From JAJTFW01 sp031421935 (GTDB taxonomy: Bacteria > Bacteroidota > Bacteroidia > AKYH767-A > OLB10), in NCBI GenBank assembly GCA_031421935.1, contig JANOPQ010000140.1, positions 1 to 5,516 on the forward strand: 5,516 bases of DNA, given 5' to 3'. Both the position numbers and the translations under genes were made by a program. Positions 1 to 5,516 of the stretch are shown piece by piece. Each line of letters opens with the position of its first letter. Position 1 is the stretch's first letter. The notes beneath the pieces were generated by a model that saw only the letters and a program-made list of their open reading frames with translations, did no database searches and was not told where the DNA came from.

Positions 1-84
1 ATCTTTTCCCACCAATGTAATATCCGTTCCATGCAATGTGGTAACGATAGGTAATACAATTCCATGAGCTGCTAAAATTTGCTT
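1..84 (-). pseudogene. bshA: bshA fragment, N-terminal half piece, inverted relative to the rest of the gene
   Basis: Read on the minus strand from about 84 down to 1, with codons ending at base 1, the sequence gives K-QILAAHG, then IVLPIVTTLHGTDITLVGKD, with no stop. This resembles the stretch of BshA (N-acetyl-alpha-D-glucosaminyl L-malate synthase) that joins the helix after the HYAxPHA region to the very conserved TTLHGTDITLVG motif in the N-terminal Rossmann domain. Only about 28 codons are visible, and the piece runs off the left edge of the window. There is no start codon, and beyond about position 88 the minus strand no longer looks like BshA. It lies head-to-head with the C-terminal BshA piece on the plus strand, so the two cannot form one reading frame as they stand. 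The family assignment rests on my memory of the conserved motif, which is distinctive. Confidence 0.8.
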
Positions 85-553
85 GGAGATCCCATCAAAA
101 CTTTTACTAATTGGTGATGGACCTGAACGTCATAATATCGAACAACTTTGTCGTGATTTAGATTTATGCGATGATGTACGCTTCTTAGGAAAGCAAGATA
201 TGATCGAAGAAATTTTATCGATTTGTGATTTGTTTGTCATGCCTTCTGAGACAGAAAGTTTTGGATTAGCAGCACTGGAAGCAATGGCTTGTCAAGTGCC
301 TGTAATTAGTTCCAATGCGGGTGGAATTCCTGAATTAAATATCAACGGAGTTACTGGATTCATGAGTAATGTGGGTGATGTGGATGACATGGCAAAAAAT
401 GCATTGACTATTTTACGTACCGATGAATCGCTCAAGAAATTTAAATCCCAAGCCTTAAGTAGAGCAAAAGAATTCGATACGCAGGTGATTACTCCAATGT
501 ATGAGCAGTATTATGCAAAGGTGATAGAAGCCTCCATGGCTCTGGCAAAATAA
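83..553 (+). CDS. bshA: BshA-type glycosyltransferase, C-terminal half only (gene broken at its 5' side)
   Basis: This encodes the C-terminal GT-B domain of a family 4 glycosyltransferase that best matches N-acetyl-alpha-D-glucosaminyl L-malate synthase. That cytosolic enzyme joins GlcNAc from UDP-GlcNAc to L-malate in the first step of bacillithiol synthesis. Visible motifs are KLLLIGDGPER (residues 6-16 of this frame), VRFLGKQ (32-38), the E-x7-E nucleotide-sugar motif ESFGLAALE (58-66), and PVISSNAGGIPE (73-84), followed by the usual C-terminal helices. The family is about 380 residues long, and only about 156 are present. The TTG at 83 is merely the first possible start. An in-frame TGA lies at 65-67, and the plausible homologous reading begins near AKICLEIPSK (71-100), so this is a fragment and not a true start. 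The missing front part is partly seen inverted at 1-84. The gene converges on the SUI1 gene with an 18-base gap and no strong terminator hairpin between them. As it stands it should not make active enzyme. Confidence 0.88.
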   Translation: MEIPSKLLLIGDGPERHNIEQLCRDLDLCDDVRFLGKQDMIEEILSICDLFVMPSETESFGLAALEAMACQVPVISSNAGGIPELNINGVTGFMSNVGDVDDMAKNALTILRTDESLKKFKSQALSRAKEFDTQVITPMYEQYYAKVIEASMALAK

Positions 554-571
554 TTATTTCTGAAGATGTAA

Positions 572-910
572 TCATCCTCCGGCTTTCTTTACTTTAAATC
601 CTTTTTGTATAAGGTAAGCGATGACTTTATCGCGTTGGTCGCCCTGAATAAAAATTTCTCCGTCCTTAGCCCCACCACCAACTCCACATTTGGATTTTAA
701 AGCTTTAGCTAAATCATCAAAATCACTTAGCTTTCCTTGAAATCCTTTTACCAAGGTAACCATCTTTCCGCCTCCTTTTCGCTCTAGCCAAACACGTAAA
801 TCTTGTTGTGAGGCGCCTGGAGTTTTCGTTTCCTCAACCTCTTCCTTTAGTTTAAAATTAGGGTTGGTCGAATAAACCAATCCACCTTCAGTTGCTTTTT
901 TCTTGCTCAT
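572..910 (-). CDS. yciH: SUI1/eIF1-family translation factor (YciH-like)
   Basis: This is a 112-residue cytosolic protein of the SUI1/eIF1 family, the bacterial YciH type. The family is linked to start-site fidelity and binding of the small ribosomal subunit, but its bacterial role is less settled than that of eukaryotic eIF1. After a charged, probably flexible N-terminal tail (1-35), the SUI1 fold spans about 37-108. Its hallmarks are RKGGGKMVTLVKGFQG (44-59), LKSKCGVGGGAKDGEIFIQG (71-90) and the closing helix/strand DKVIAYLIQKGFKV (94-107). The length is normal for the bacterial family. The ATG at 908-910 starts one base after the TAG of the upstream receptor gene, with no Shine-Dalgarno sequence, so it is probably read from the same mRNA and may be translationally coupled. 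It is the last gene of the minus-strand operon and ends with TGA at 572-574, facing the bshA fragment. Confidence 0.93.
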   Translation of the reverse strand: MSKKKATEGGLVYSTNPNFKLKEEVEETKTPGASQQDLRVWLERKGGGKMVTLVKGFQGKLSDFDDLAKALKSKCGVGGGAKDGEIFIQGDQRDKVIAYLIQKGFKVKKAGG

Positions 911-911
911 A

Positions 912-3434
912 CTAAAACTTAGTCTGCATTTTAAAATTCAAAATCCGACTCGTTAAGTAATTCGGAATTCCATATTGTCGACCAGAAACATCGGTAATCC
1001 AGGAATAAGAAATGGTATTACTGACTTGCAATAAATTGAAAACTTCAATGCTAAAGATCAACGATTTTAAATTGCGAATAACAGGAAGTCGACTTTTATT
1101 TTCTCCATCTTCATCAATGGCAATTTTAGAAAAACCAATATCAACGCGTCGGTAGGAGGGGCCACGAAGAATATCTTTATAGCGATCAGGACCAGGAGGA
1201 CCAAATGGCAAACCGGTACCAAATACTAAATTTAAGTGCATGCGTACCGTTGGATTTTTCGGAAGATAATCCTGGAAGAACATACTGAATGTTATGCGTT
1301 GGTCGGTTGGTCGTGGAATATCTCCTGGTGTTACTTTCAAACTATCTGTTGCCACATCGTCAAAAGTAAATCCTTTGATGATCTCTTCACCGCTGGCGTT
1401 AAAGTATCGAAAATAGCCATCGTCTTTAATATCTTCCACTGTCTTCAAAATGCCCATCGACACCCACGATTCAATTCCGTTAACGAACTCACCATTGATT
1501 CGGAAATCTAATCCCGTCGCATATCCACTCGCATTGTTCTTTGCCAAATATCGAATGCGGGTGTTGTCGAGTTTGTATGGAATTAAATTATCCATTTTTT
1601 TATAATAGGCTTCACTTGTCAATTTAAATTCTCTGCCCCAAGCAAGGAATTGATAGTCGCTACCAATTACAAAATGAATTGTTTTTTGTGATTCAATATT
1701 TTTATTGATGTTTCCATCGAGGTCTCGCATCTCACGATAGAATGGCGGCTGATAATATAGACCCGTTGCAGCTCTTAAAGATAAGCGCTTGCTCCATTTT
1801 GGTTTCCAAGAAACGCTTGCTCGTGGACTAATATTCAATTCTTCATTTAAATCCCAGTAAGCACCTCTTACGCCTATTGTAAATGAAACACGATCGAGGT
1901 TCCATGTGTTTTGGAGATAAGCGTTATATCGATTTGAATTCAAATCAATTTTACTCTTCACTACATTATTTAAAATAATTTGCTGGTTTGGATTTCCATT
2001 TTGTCCCGGATTATCATCAGGGTGAGGAACAGAATAATCGGCCGAATCACGGTATTGCCATTCGTCCAATTCATCATGAATGGTTTCAATTTGCGCTTTC
2101 AATCCCCACTGCCATTGATGATTTTTTGAACGATAAGTACCGATGTGCGATGCTGTTCTTACAAAAGCTTCTAATTCGTTTCGAGCATGATCTAAGAATC
2201 CACCAACACCACGATTGAAAGCTACATTGCCAAAATCTGAAGAACCTAAGTCTCGCTCTAGCTCATCTAAAAAATATTGTCCTAGCACATCAAAAAATTC
2301 TTTTTCCCTAGAGTAAAAAGCAGATCCAATGAATTTTAATTTGACGCTATCATTTACTTGATGAGTTAACGTAATGGCTCCTGTTCCCGTATTGTATTGA
2401 TCAATTTCCTGCCCTTCAAAAAAGACAGTAAATCGCAATGCTTCATTGATACTTCCAAATTCAGTTTGACGGGAAGATGGAATCACTTTAAATTGATTGG
2501 ATGAATAATTTCCTAAAAATGAAATATCCGTTTTCTTTGAAATTTTATAATTTAATAAAGTTTGAACATCCGTAAATCGAGGTCTGTATTCGCCTTGTGT
2601 GTCTAATTTCTTTAAAAGAAATTGATTGGAACGGTGACGCACTCCAGTGAGCCAAGTAAATTTATCATTCTTACTGGCTCCTTCCAAGTGAAGCGATCCG
2701 CCCATCAAACTAGCATTGGCAGATCCAGCAAATTTTTTGGGTGTGCGGTATTTAATATCAAGCACCGAACTCATCTTGTCTCCATACTGCGCGCTAAATC
2801 CTCCAGAGCTAAAACTGATATCAGACACTAAGTCTGGATTTATAAAACTCAACCCTTCTTGCTGTCCAGAACGAACCAAGAATGGACGATAAATTTCCAC
2901 ATCATTTACATATACCAAATTTTCATCAAAGCTTCCTCCTCGAACAGAATAATTAGAGGAAAGTTCATTGTTTGATACCACTCCAGGCATCGTTTTTAAA
3001 AAGCTTTCGAAGTTTCCCGACACATTGGGAAGTTGTTCAATAGTGCGAGGTTCAATACGAATTACTGTTAAATCGCCTGGACGGATAGCCTCAACCGTTA
3101 TCGTTTGAAAATCACGAACAGTGCTAATTAAGCGGATGTCTAGCAGTTTGTCTTCTCCTGGTTTCAAGCGCAACTGAACTCTTTCCGTCGTAAATCCTAA
3201 ATAAGAAAAGATAAGTGTAATATCACGATAGGGCGCAATCTTAATTTCATACTTTCCTTTTTGATCACTGATAGCTCCTCCGGGTTCACCATTAATAGAA
3301 ATAGAGACCGCTTCGAGTGGTTTGCCAATGGAATCACGCACGACTCCATGCACTGAAGCATCTTGTGCATGCAATGTTGAAGCACTCAAAAGAAAAGATA
3401 AAAACAATAGGAGAAGGAGGGCGAGGCGATTCAC
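912..3434 (-). CDS. TonB-dependent outer-membrane receptor with N-terminal carboxypeptidase-regulatory-like domain
   Basis: This 840-residue receptor sits in the outer membrane and takes up an unknown ligand using energy passed by TonB-ExbBD. A signal peptide (1-23) has the hydrophobic core LALLLLLFLSFLL and a LHA|QD cleavage site. Next come a carboxypeptidase-D-regulatory-like beta-sandwich (about 26-103, with SGKP-like GKPLEAVSI and IFSYLGFTTE), a TonB-box-like stretch TITVEA (111-116), and the plug (about 120-232, with SVRGGSFDENLVYVNDVEIY and GGFSAQYGDKMSSVLDI). The beta-barrel runs to the end and closes on a terminal Phe, as expected for BAM-assembled barrels. The GTG start is chosen because it directly gives a complete signal peptide. 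It lies 2 bases after the stop of the upstream gene. The plug and barrel organisation is typical of Bacteroidota. There is no SusD gene nearby and no STN domain, so a SusC role is not supported. The substrate cannot be read from the sequence. Confidence 0.93.
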   Translation of the reverse strand: MNRLALLLLLFLSFLLSASTLHAQDASVHGVVRDSIGKPLEAVSISINGEPGGAISDQKGKYEIKIAPYRDITLIFSYLGFTTERVQLRLKPGEDKLLDIRLISTVRDFQTITVEAIRPGDLTVIRIEPRTIEQLPNVSGNFESFLKTMPGVVSNNELSSNYSVRGGSFDENLVYVNDVEIYRPFLVRSGQQEGLSFINPDLVSDISFSSGGFSAQYGDKMSSVLDIKYRTPKKFAGSANASLMGGSLHLEGASKNDKFTWLTGVRHRSNQFLLKKLDTQGEYRPRFTDVQTLLNYKISKKTDISFLGNYSSNQFKVIPSSRQTEFGSINEALRFTVFFEGQEIDQYNTGTGAITLTHQVNDSVKLKFIGSAFYSREKEFFDVLGQYFLDELERDLGSSDFGNVAFNRGVGGFLDHARNELEAFVRTASHIGTYRSKNHQWQWGLKAQIETIHDELDEWQYRDSADYSVPHPDDNPGQNGNPNQQIILNNVVKSKIDLNSNRYNAYLQNTWNLDRVSFTIGVRGAYWDLNEELNISPRASVSWKPKWSKRLSLRAATGLYYQPPFYREMRDLDGNINKNIESQKTIHFVIGSDYQFLAWGREFKLTSEAYYKKMDNLIPYKLDNTRIRYLAKNNASGYATGLDFRINGEFVNGIESWVSMGILKTVEDIKDDGYFRYFNASGEEIIKGFTFDDVATDSLKVTPGDIPRPTDQRITFSMFFQDYLPKNPTVRMHLNLVFGTGLPFGPPGPDRYKDILRGPSYRRVDIGFSKIAIDEDGENKSRLPVIRNLKSLIFSIEVFNLLQVSNTISYSWITDVSGRQYGIPNYLTSRILNFKMQTKF

Positions 3435-3436
3435 AA

Positions 3437-4096
3437 TTATTCTTTTTCTTTTTTCTTATAAGCTCCGTCTTTCCATGACTGAATAAATGCAGCCCATGCA
3501 AGAGGATTCAATAATGTGATTGATGGAAACTGTCCTTGCGAATAAAGTTGAGTTTGTCTTTGTTGTAAGGACATTTGGTAGTTTAATCCGCCATCATAAA
3601 GAACTTGTGCTTGCACTTCTTTCAATGATGCTAATTCGAAATTGCGTTGGGCACGTTTTAAATCATCATCCGATAATTTCAATGCAATAAATGCTCGCTT
3701 AAATTCTTCCTTTGTTGGCCAAGGATAGACAATTGCTTCTTTTAGGTTGATGGTATCACGAACAAGAACTTGTATAATAGAATAATGCTGCTCATCCAAA
3801 GAATCTGGGATGAGATAAGAAGAAGTCTTAAATCCTACGTATTGAAAATCGATAGTATCGCCTTTCATGGCTACAAAAGAAAAGAACCCATAAAAGTCTG
3901 TAATGGTACCTCTCCTTGCATTTCGAATAATCACATTGGTAAAGGGAATAGGCTGTAGTGAATCGGCGCTTACCACCACCCCTGAAAACTGAATGAGAGA
4001 TTTATCTGGTACTGGATTACTTTGTCCGTAACTGGCTCCATGAGCAATGACTAAAAGAAGAAGGGTGATGAAGAATGGAGTTTTAAGTAAGTTCAT
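3437..4096 (-). CDS. Secreted carboxypeptidase-regulatory-like domain protein
   Basis: This 219-residue exported protein of unknown exact function is the first gene of the minus-strand operon. The signal peptide covers about 1-24, with the hydrophobic run FFITLLLLVIAHGA and likely cleavage at SYG|QS. No lipobox cysteine is seen, so it is probably periplasmic or bound at the outer membrane. A carboxypeptidase-D-regulatory-like beta-sandwich spans about 36-118 (FSGVVVSADSLQPIPFTNVII, RGTITDFYGFFSF, IDFQYVGFKTSS). It is followed by a helical, charged segment (about 127-163) and a tail, NPLAWAAFIQSWKDGAYKKKEKE, that ends in a basic/acidic run. No catalytic residues of a peptidase are present: the domain name reflects fold only. 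It ends 2 bases before the receptor gene, and both share the same kind of domain, so a role in assembling or helping the receptor is a fair inference. The ATG at 4094-4096 is the only start giving the full signal peptide. Confidence 0.85.
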   Translation of the reverse strand: MNLLKTPFFITLLLLVIAHGASYGQSNPVPDKSLIQFSGVVVSADSLQPIPFTNVIIRNARRGTITDFYGFFSFVAMKGDTIDFQYVGFKTSSYLIPDSLDEQHYSIIQVLVRDTINLKEAIVYPWPTKEEFKRAFIALKLSDDDLKRAQRNFELASLKEVQAQVLYDGGLNYQMSLQQRQTQLYSQGQFPSITLLNPLAWAAFIQSWKDGAYKKKEKE

Positions 4097-4104
4097 ATCA
4101 GTTG

Positions 4105-4112
4105 CAAAAATA
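4105..4112 (-). promoter_or_regulatory. Possible Bacteroidota -7 element for the minus-strand operon
   Basis: On the minus strand this reads TATTTTTG, an exact fit to the TAnnTTTG -7 consensus described for Bacteroidota housekeeping promoters. It lies 8 bases before the ATG at 4096, so transcription from it would give a nearly leaderless message. No TTTG -33 element is found at the expected spacing of about 19-21 bases. The match is short and could be chance in AT-rich DNA. Confidence 0.25.
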
Positions 4113-4335
4113 ATTTTTTAAGAACTAGTAACGTCTTTTTTAATGAATTATTGATCAGAATCGTTAATAAAAATAGGCTATTCAAAGTTGTTGTGGAATG
4201 GATTTATCAGATATATCTTTAAAACCCAACTTTTCAGACTAAAAAGTAGATATTTCAATTGTAACGATATTGTCATAAATACTTTTTTCTGCTCTATAGA
4301 TTAAATGATTTCAAGTTGACAAACGTTATATCTAC

Positions 4336-4357
4336 GTGGATTAGACACAAAATCCAC
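4336..4357. repeat. Inverted repeat, 7-bp arms with 8-base spacer
   Basis: GTGGATT (4336-4342) and AATCCAC (4351-4357) are perfect inverted copies around the spacer AGACACAA. The site lies about 150 bases upstream of the rpoD start and 240 bases upstream of the divergent operon. There is no T-run after it, so it is not a terminator. The dyad shape would suit a dimeric regulator, and the right arm (AAATCCACA) also resembles a DnaA box at 7 of 9 positions. Function is unknown. Confidence 0.4.
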
Positions 4358-4505
4358 AAAATACTTGTTTCAACTTGTATTAATATCCATTCATTTTGTG
4401 AATAGAGCAAAATGTTGGGTTAATAAACTGAATGTCATAGTCGTAATTATAGTACATGGCATAAAATTTGATACACACAGAACCACACCCCAACCCAAGA
4501 CTAAA

Positions 4506-5369
4506 ATGAGACAACTAAAAATCACACAAAGCATTACCAATCGAGAAAGTGCATCCTTAGAAAAATATTTGCAAGACATTGGTAAAGAGAGCATGGTAAC
4601 TCCGCAAGAAGAAGTTGTTCTAGCTCAAAAAATTCGAAATGGTGACCATGATGCATTGGATAAATTGACAAGAGCGAATTTAAGGTTTGTAGTTTCCGTA
4701 GCAAAACAGTATCAAAATCAAGGAATGAGTTTACCTGATTTAATAAACGAAGGTAATTTAGGACTCATCAAAGCAGCACAACGTTTCGACGAAACCAAGG
4801 GGTTTAAATTTATATCCTATGCAGTTTGGTGGATTCGTCAGAGCATTTTACAAGCAATAGCTGAACAAAGTAGGATGGTTCGAATTCCATTAAATCAAAT
4901 TGGTGCCATGAACAAAGTGAAGAAAGCACTTGCCAAATTAGAGCAACAATACGGAAGAGACCCAAGTGCAGAAGAAATCTCAGAAGCAGTGGACATTAGC
5001 TACAATCAAATAAGAGATGCAATAAGAGGTTCAGTTCGTCCTATTTCTATGGATGCTCCTTTCGACAACAGTGATGAAAGCAATACTTTACTAGATGTAA
5101 TGGTGAATGATGGAATTCCAAGTACTGATTCTACCTTAATTGATGAATCGTTAACGGCTGATATTAATCGTTCCTTAAATACATTGTCTAAGCGCGAGTC
5201 GGAAGTACTTCGATTATTTTTTGGAATCGGATTTAGAGTGTCGATGTCGCTTGATGAAATCGGTTTAGAACTCGGATTAACTCGTGAAAGAGTTCGACAA
5301 ATAAAAGAGAGTGGTTTGCGTCGACTTAAACACAACTCTAGAAATAAGTTACTTAAGTCGTATTTGTAA
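4506..5369 (+). CDS. rpoD: RNA polymerase primary sigma factor RpoD/SigA (short Bacteroidota type)
   Basis: This 287-residue housekeeping sigma factor directs RNA polymerase to promoters. It has the short Bacteroidota form, without region 1.1 or the long non-conserved insert. Region 1.2 covers about 15-47 (SASLEKYLQDIGKE). Region 2 covers about 49-125 and includes LTRANLRFVVSVAKQYQNQG, DLINEGNLGLIKAAQRFD and the -10-reading FKFISYAVWWIRQSI. Region 3 covers about 130-175. Region 4 covers about 222-287, with TLSKRESEVLRLFFGIG and the -35-reading helix-turn-helix MSLDEIGLELGLTRERVRQI. The ATG at 4506 is chosen because MRQLKITQSITNRESASL is the standard N-terminus of this family. The frame extends 47 codons further upstream to a TTG at 4365, but that extension has no family likeness. 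There is no Shine-Dalgarno sequence. It is transcribed alone, divergently from the receptor operon, and is followed by a strong terminator. The C-terminal part (GFRVSMSL, KESGLRRLKHNSRNKLL) departs mildly from the usual family wording. Confidence 0.96.
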   Translation: MRQLKITQSITNRESASLEKYLQDIGKESMVTPQEEVVLAQKIRNGDHDALDKLTRANLRFVVSVAKQYQNQGMSLPDLINEGNLGLIKAAQRFDETKGFKFISYAVWWIRQSILQAIAEQSRMVRIPLNQIGAMNKVKKALAKLEQQYGRDPSAEEISEAVDISYNQIRDAIRGSVRPISMDAPFDNSDESNTLLDVMVNDGIPSTDSTLIDESLTADINRSLNTLSKRESEVLRLFFGIGFRVSMSLDEIGLELGLTRERVRQIKESGLRRLKHNSRNKLLKSYL

Positions 5370-5394
5370 TTGTTTATTTATTTATTCTTAGATG

Positions 5395-5424
5395 AAAGGG
5401 GAGCTATAAGCTCCCCTTTTCATT
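5395..5424 (+). terminator. Intrinsic terminator of rpoD
   Basis: AAAGGGGAGCT (5395-5405) and AGCTCCCCTTT (5409-5419) form a perfect 11-bp stem around a 3-base ATA loop. The right arm runs into a T-rich tail (TTTTCATTTTT). The stem starts 25 bases after the rpoD stop codon. The A-run on the left side means it could also work for transcripts coming from the right on the minus strand. Confidence 0.9.
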
Positions 5425-5516
5425 TTTATGATTTGTCACAATTTGAATTAATAATGATATAAAATGCACTAATAATTTATTGTTTCATGAATAGCTTTCT
5501 TACTAATCCTTTTCCA

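Larger units (their letters stand above)
4097..4505. promoter_or_regulatory. Divergent intergenic region between the receptor operon and rpoD
   Basis: This 409-base, AT-rich stretch separates two divergent transcription units and must hold the promoter of each. I see no convincing coding potential. The reading frame of RpoD is open back to 4365, but only through non-ATG starts and with residues that do not resemble the family. Contents noted are perfect short palindromes AGATATATCT (4209-4218) and TCTATAGA (4293-4300), an inverted repeat at 4336-4357, and a C-rich leader just before the rpoD ATG (4481-4499). Near-matches to the -7 consensus for rpoD end at TTTG 4395-4398 and 4467-4470, each with one mismatch and no well-spaced -33 element. 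There is no riboswitch or tRNA that I recognise. Confidence 0.55.

Noticed and set aside
554..576. Small hairpin GATG-TAAT-CATC between the convergent bshA fragment and the SUI1 gene as a terminator
   Set aside because: A 4-bp stem without a following T-run is too weak to call.
1236..2831. Several plus-strand open frames of 69-91 codons opposite the receptor gene
   Set aside because: They are antisense to a clear TonB-dependent receptor and their peptides show no domain or signal features.
4316..4344. Perfect TTGACA (-35 of the E. coli type) upstream of rpoD
   Set aside because: No good -10 hexamer follows at 16-18 bases, and Bacteroidota promoters do not use this -35 consensus. Likely chance.
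4365..4505. N-terminal 47-codon extension of the sigma factor from a TTG start
   Set aside because: The extension has no likeness to sigma factors, whereas MRQLKITQSITNRE from the ATG at 4506 is the standard family N-terminus. The upstream part is non-coding leader.
5006..5335. 109-codon open frame on the minus strand inside rpoD
   Set aside because: It lies wholly antisense to the strongly conserved C-terminal half of RpoD and has no recognisable domain. It is a shadow frame.
5425..5516. Possible gene ends or starts at the right edge: minus-strand frames ending in ..KLFMKQ or ..HETINY, and a plus-strand ATG at 5487 (MNSFLTNPFP..)
   Set aside because: Only 10-15 codons are visible in each frame, none recognisable, and no promoter or other evidence chooses between them. 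The bases after the terminator are otherwise AT-rich spacer.
1..5516. CRISPR arrays, tRNA/rRNA genes, insertion sequences, toxin-antitoxin or defence genes
   Set aside because: No direct-repeat array, tRNA-like cloverleaf, transposase or nuclease motif was seen on either strand. The window is explained by ordinary core and envelope genes plus the broken bshA.

Overview
The window looks like ordinary, moderately AT-rich chromosome from a member of the Bacteroidota. Three things point there: a 287-residue primary sigma factor that begins MRQLKIT and lacks region 1.1, a TonB-dependent receptor with an N-terminal carboxypeptidase-regulatory-like domain, and starts with no Shine-Dalgarno sequence. 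A bacillithiol-type glycosyltransferase (BshA) fits as well. The genus cannot be read from this sequence.

Layout. Positions 1-553 hold pieces of one gene, bshA, but in two orientations. About 84 bases at the left edge encode part of the N-terminal half on the minus strand. From roughly position 70-90 to 553 the C-terminal half is encoded on the plus strand. The gene is therefore broken by an inverted (head-to-head) junction, which is either a real small inversion or an assembly/amplification chimera. Positions 572-4096 hold a compact minus-strand operon, read right to left: a small secreted protein with a carboxypeptidase-regulatory-like domain, a large TonB-dependent outer-membrane receptor (GTG start), and a SUI1/YciH-type translation factor. 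The gaps between them are 2 and 1 bases. Positions 4097-4505 are a 409-base divergent intergenic region carrying promoters and some small inverted repeats. Positions 4506-5369 encode the housekeeping sigma factor RpoD on the plus strand, followed by a clear intrinsic terminator at 5395-5424. The last 92 bases hold no gene that can be assigned.

How the genes relate. The two envelope genes of the operon probably act together at the outer membrane in uptake of an unknown ligand. No SusD partner is present, so this is not a classical Sus-type glycan system. The translation factor appears to be co-transcribed with them and possibly translationally coupled. RpoD is divergently transcribed and shows no obvious functional link. 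I do not see a novel defence, mobile or biosynthetic system. The most unusual observation is the broken bshA at the left edge.
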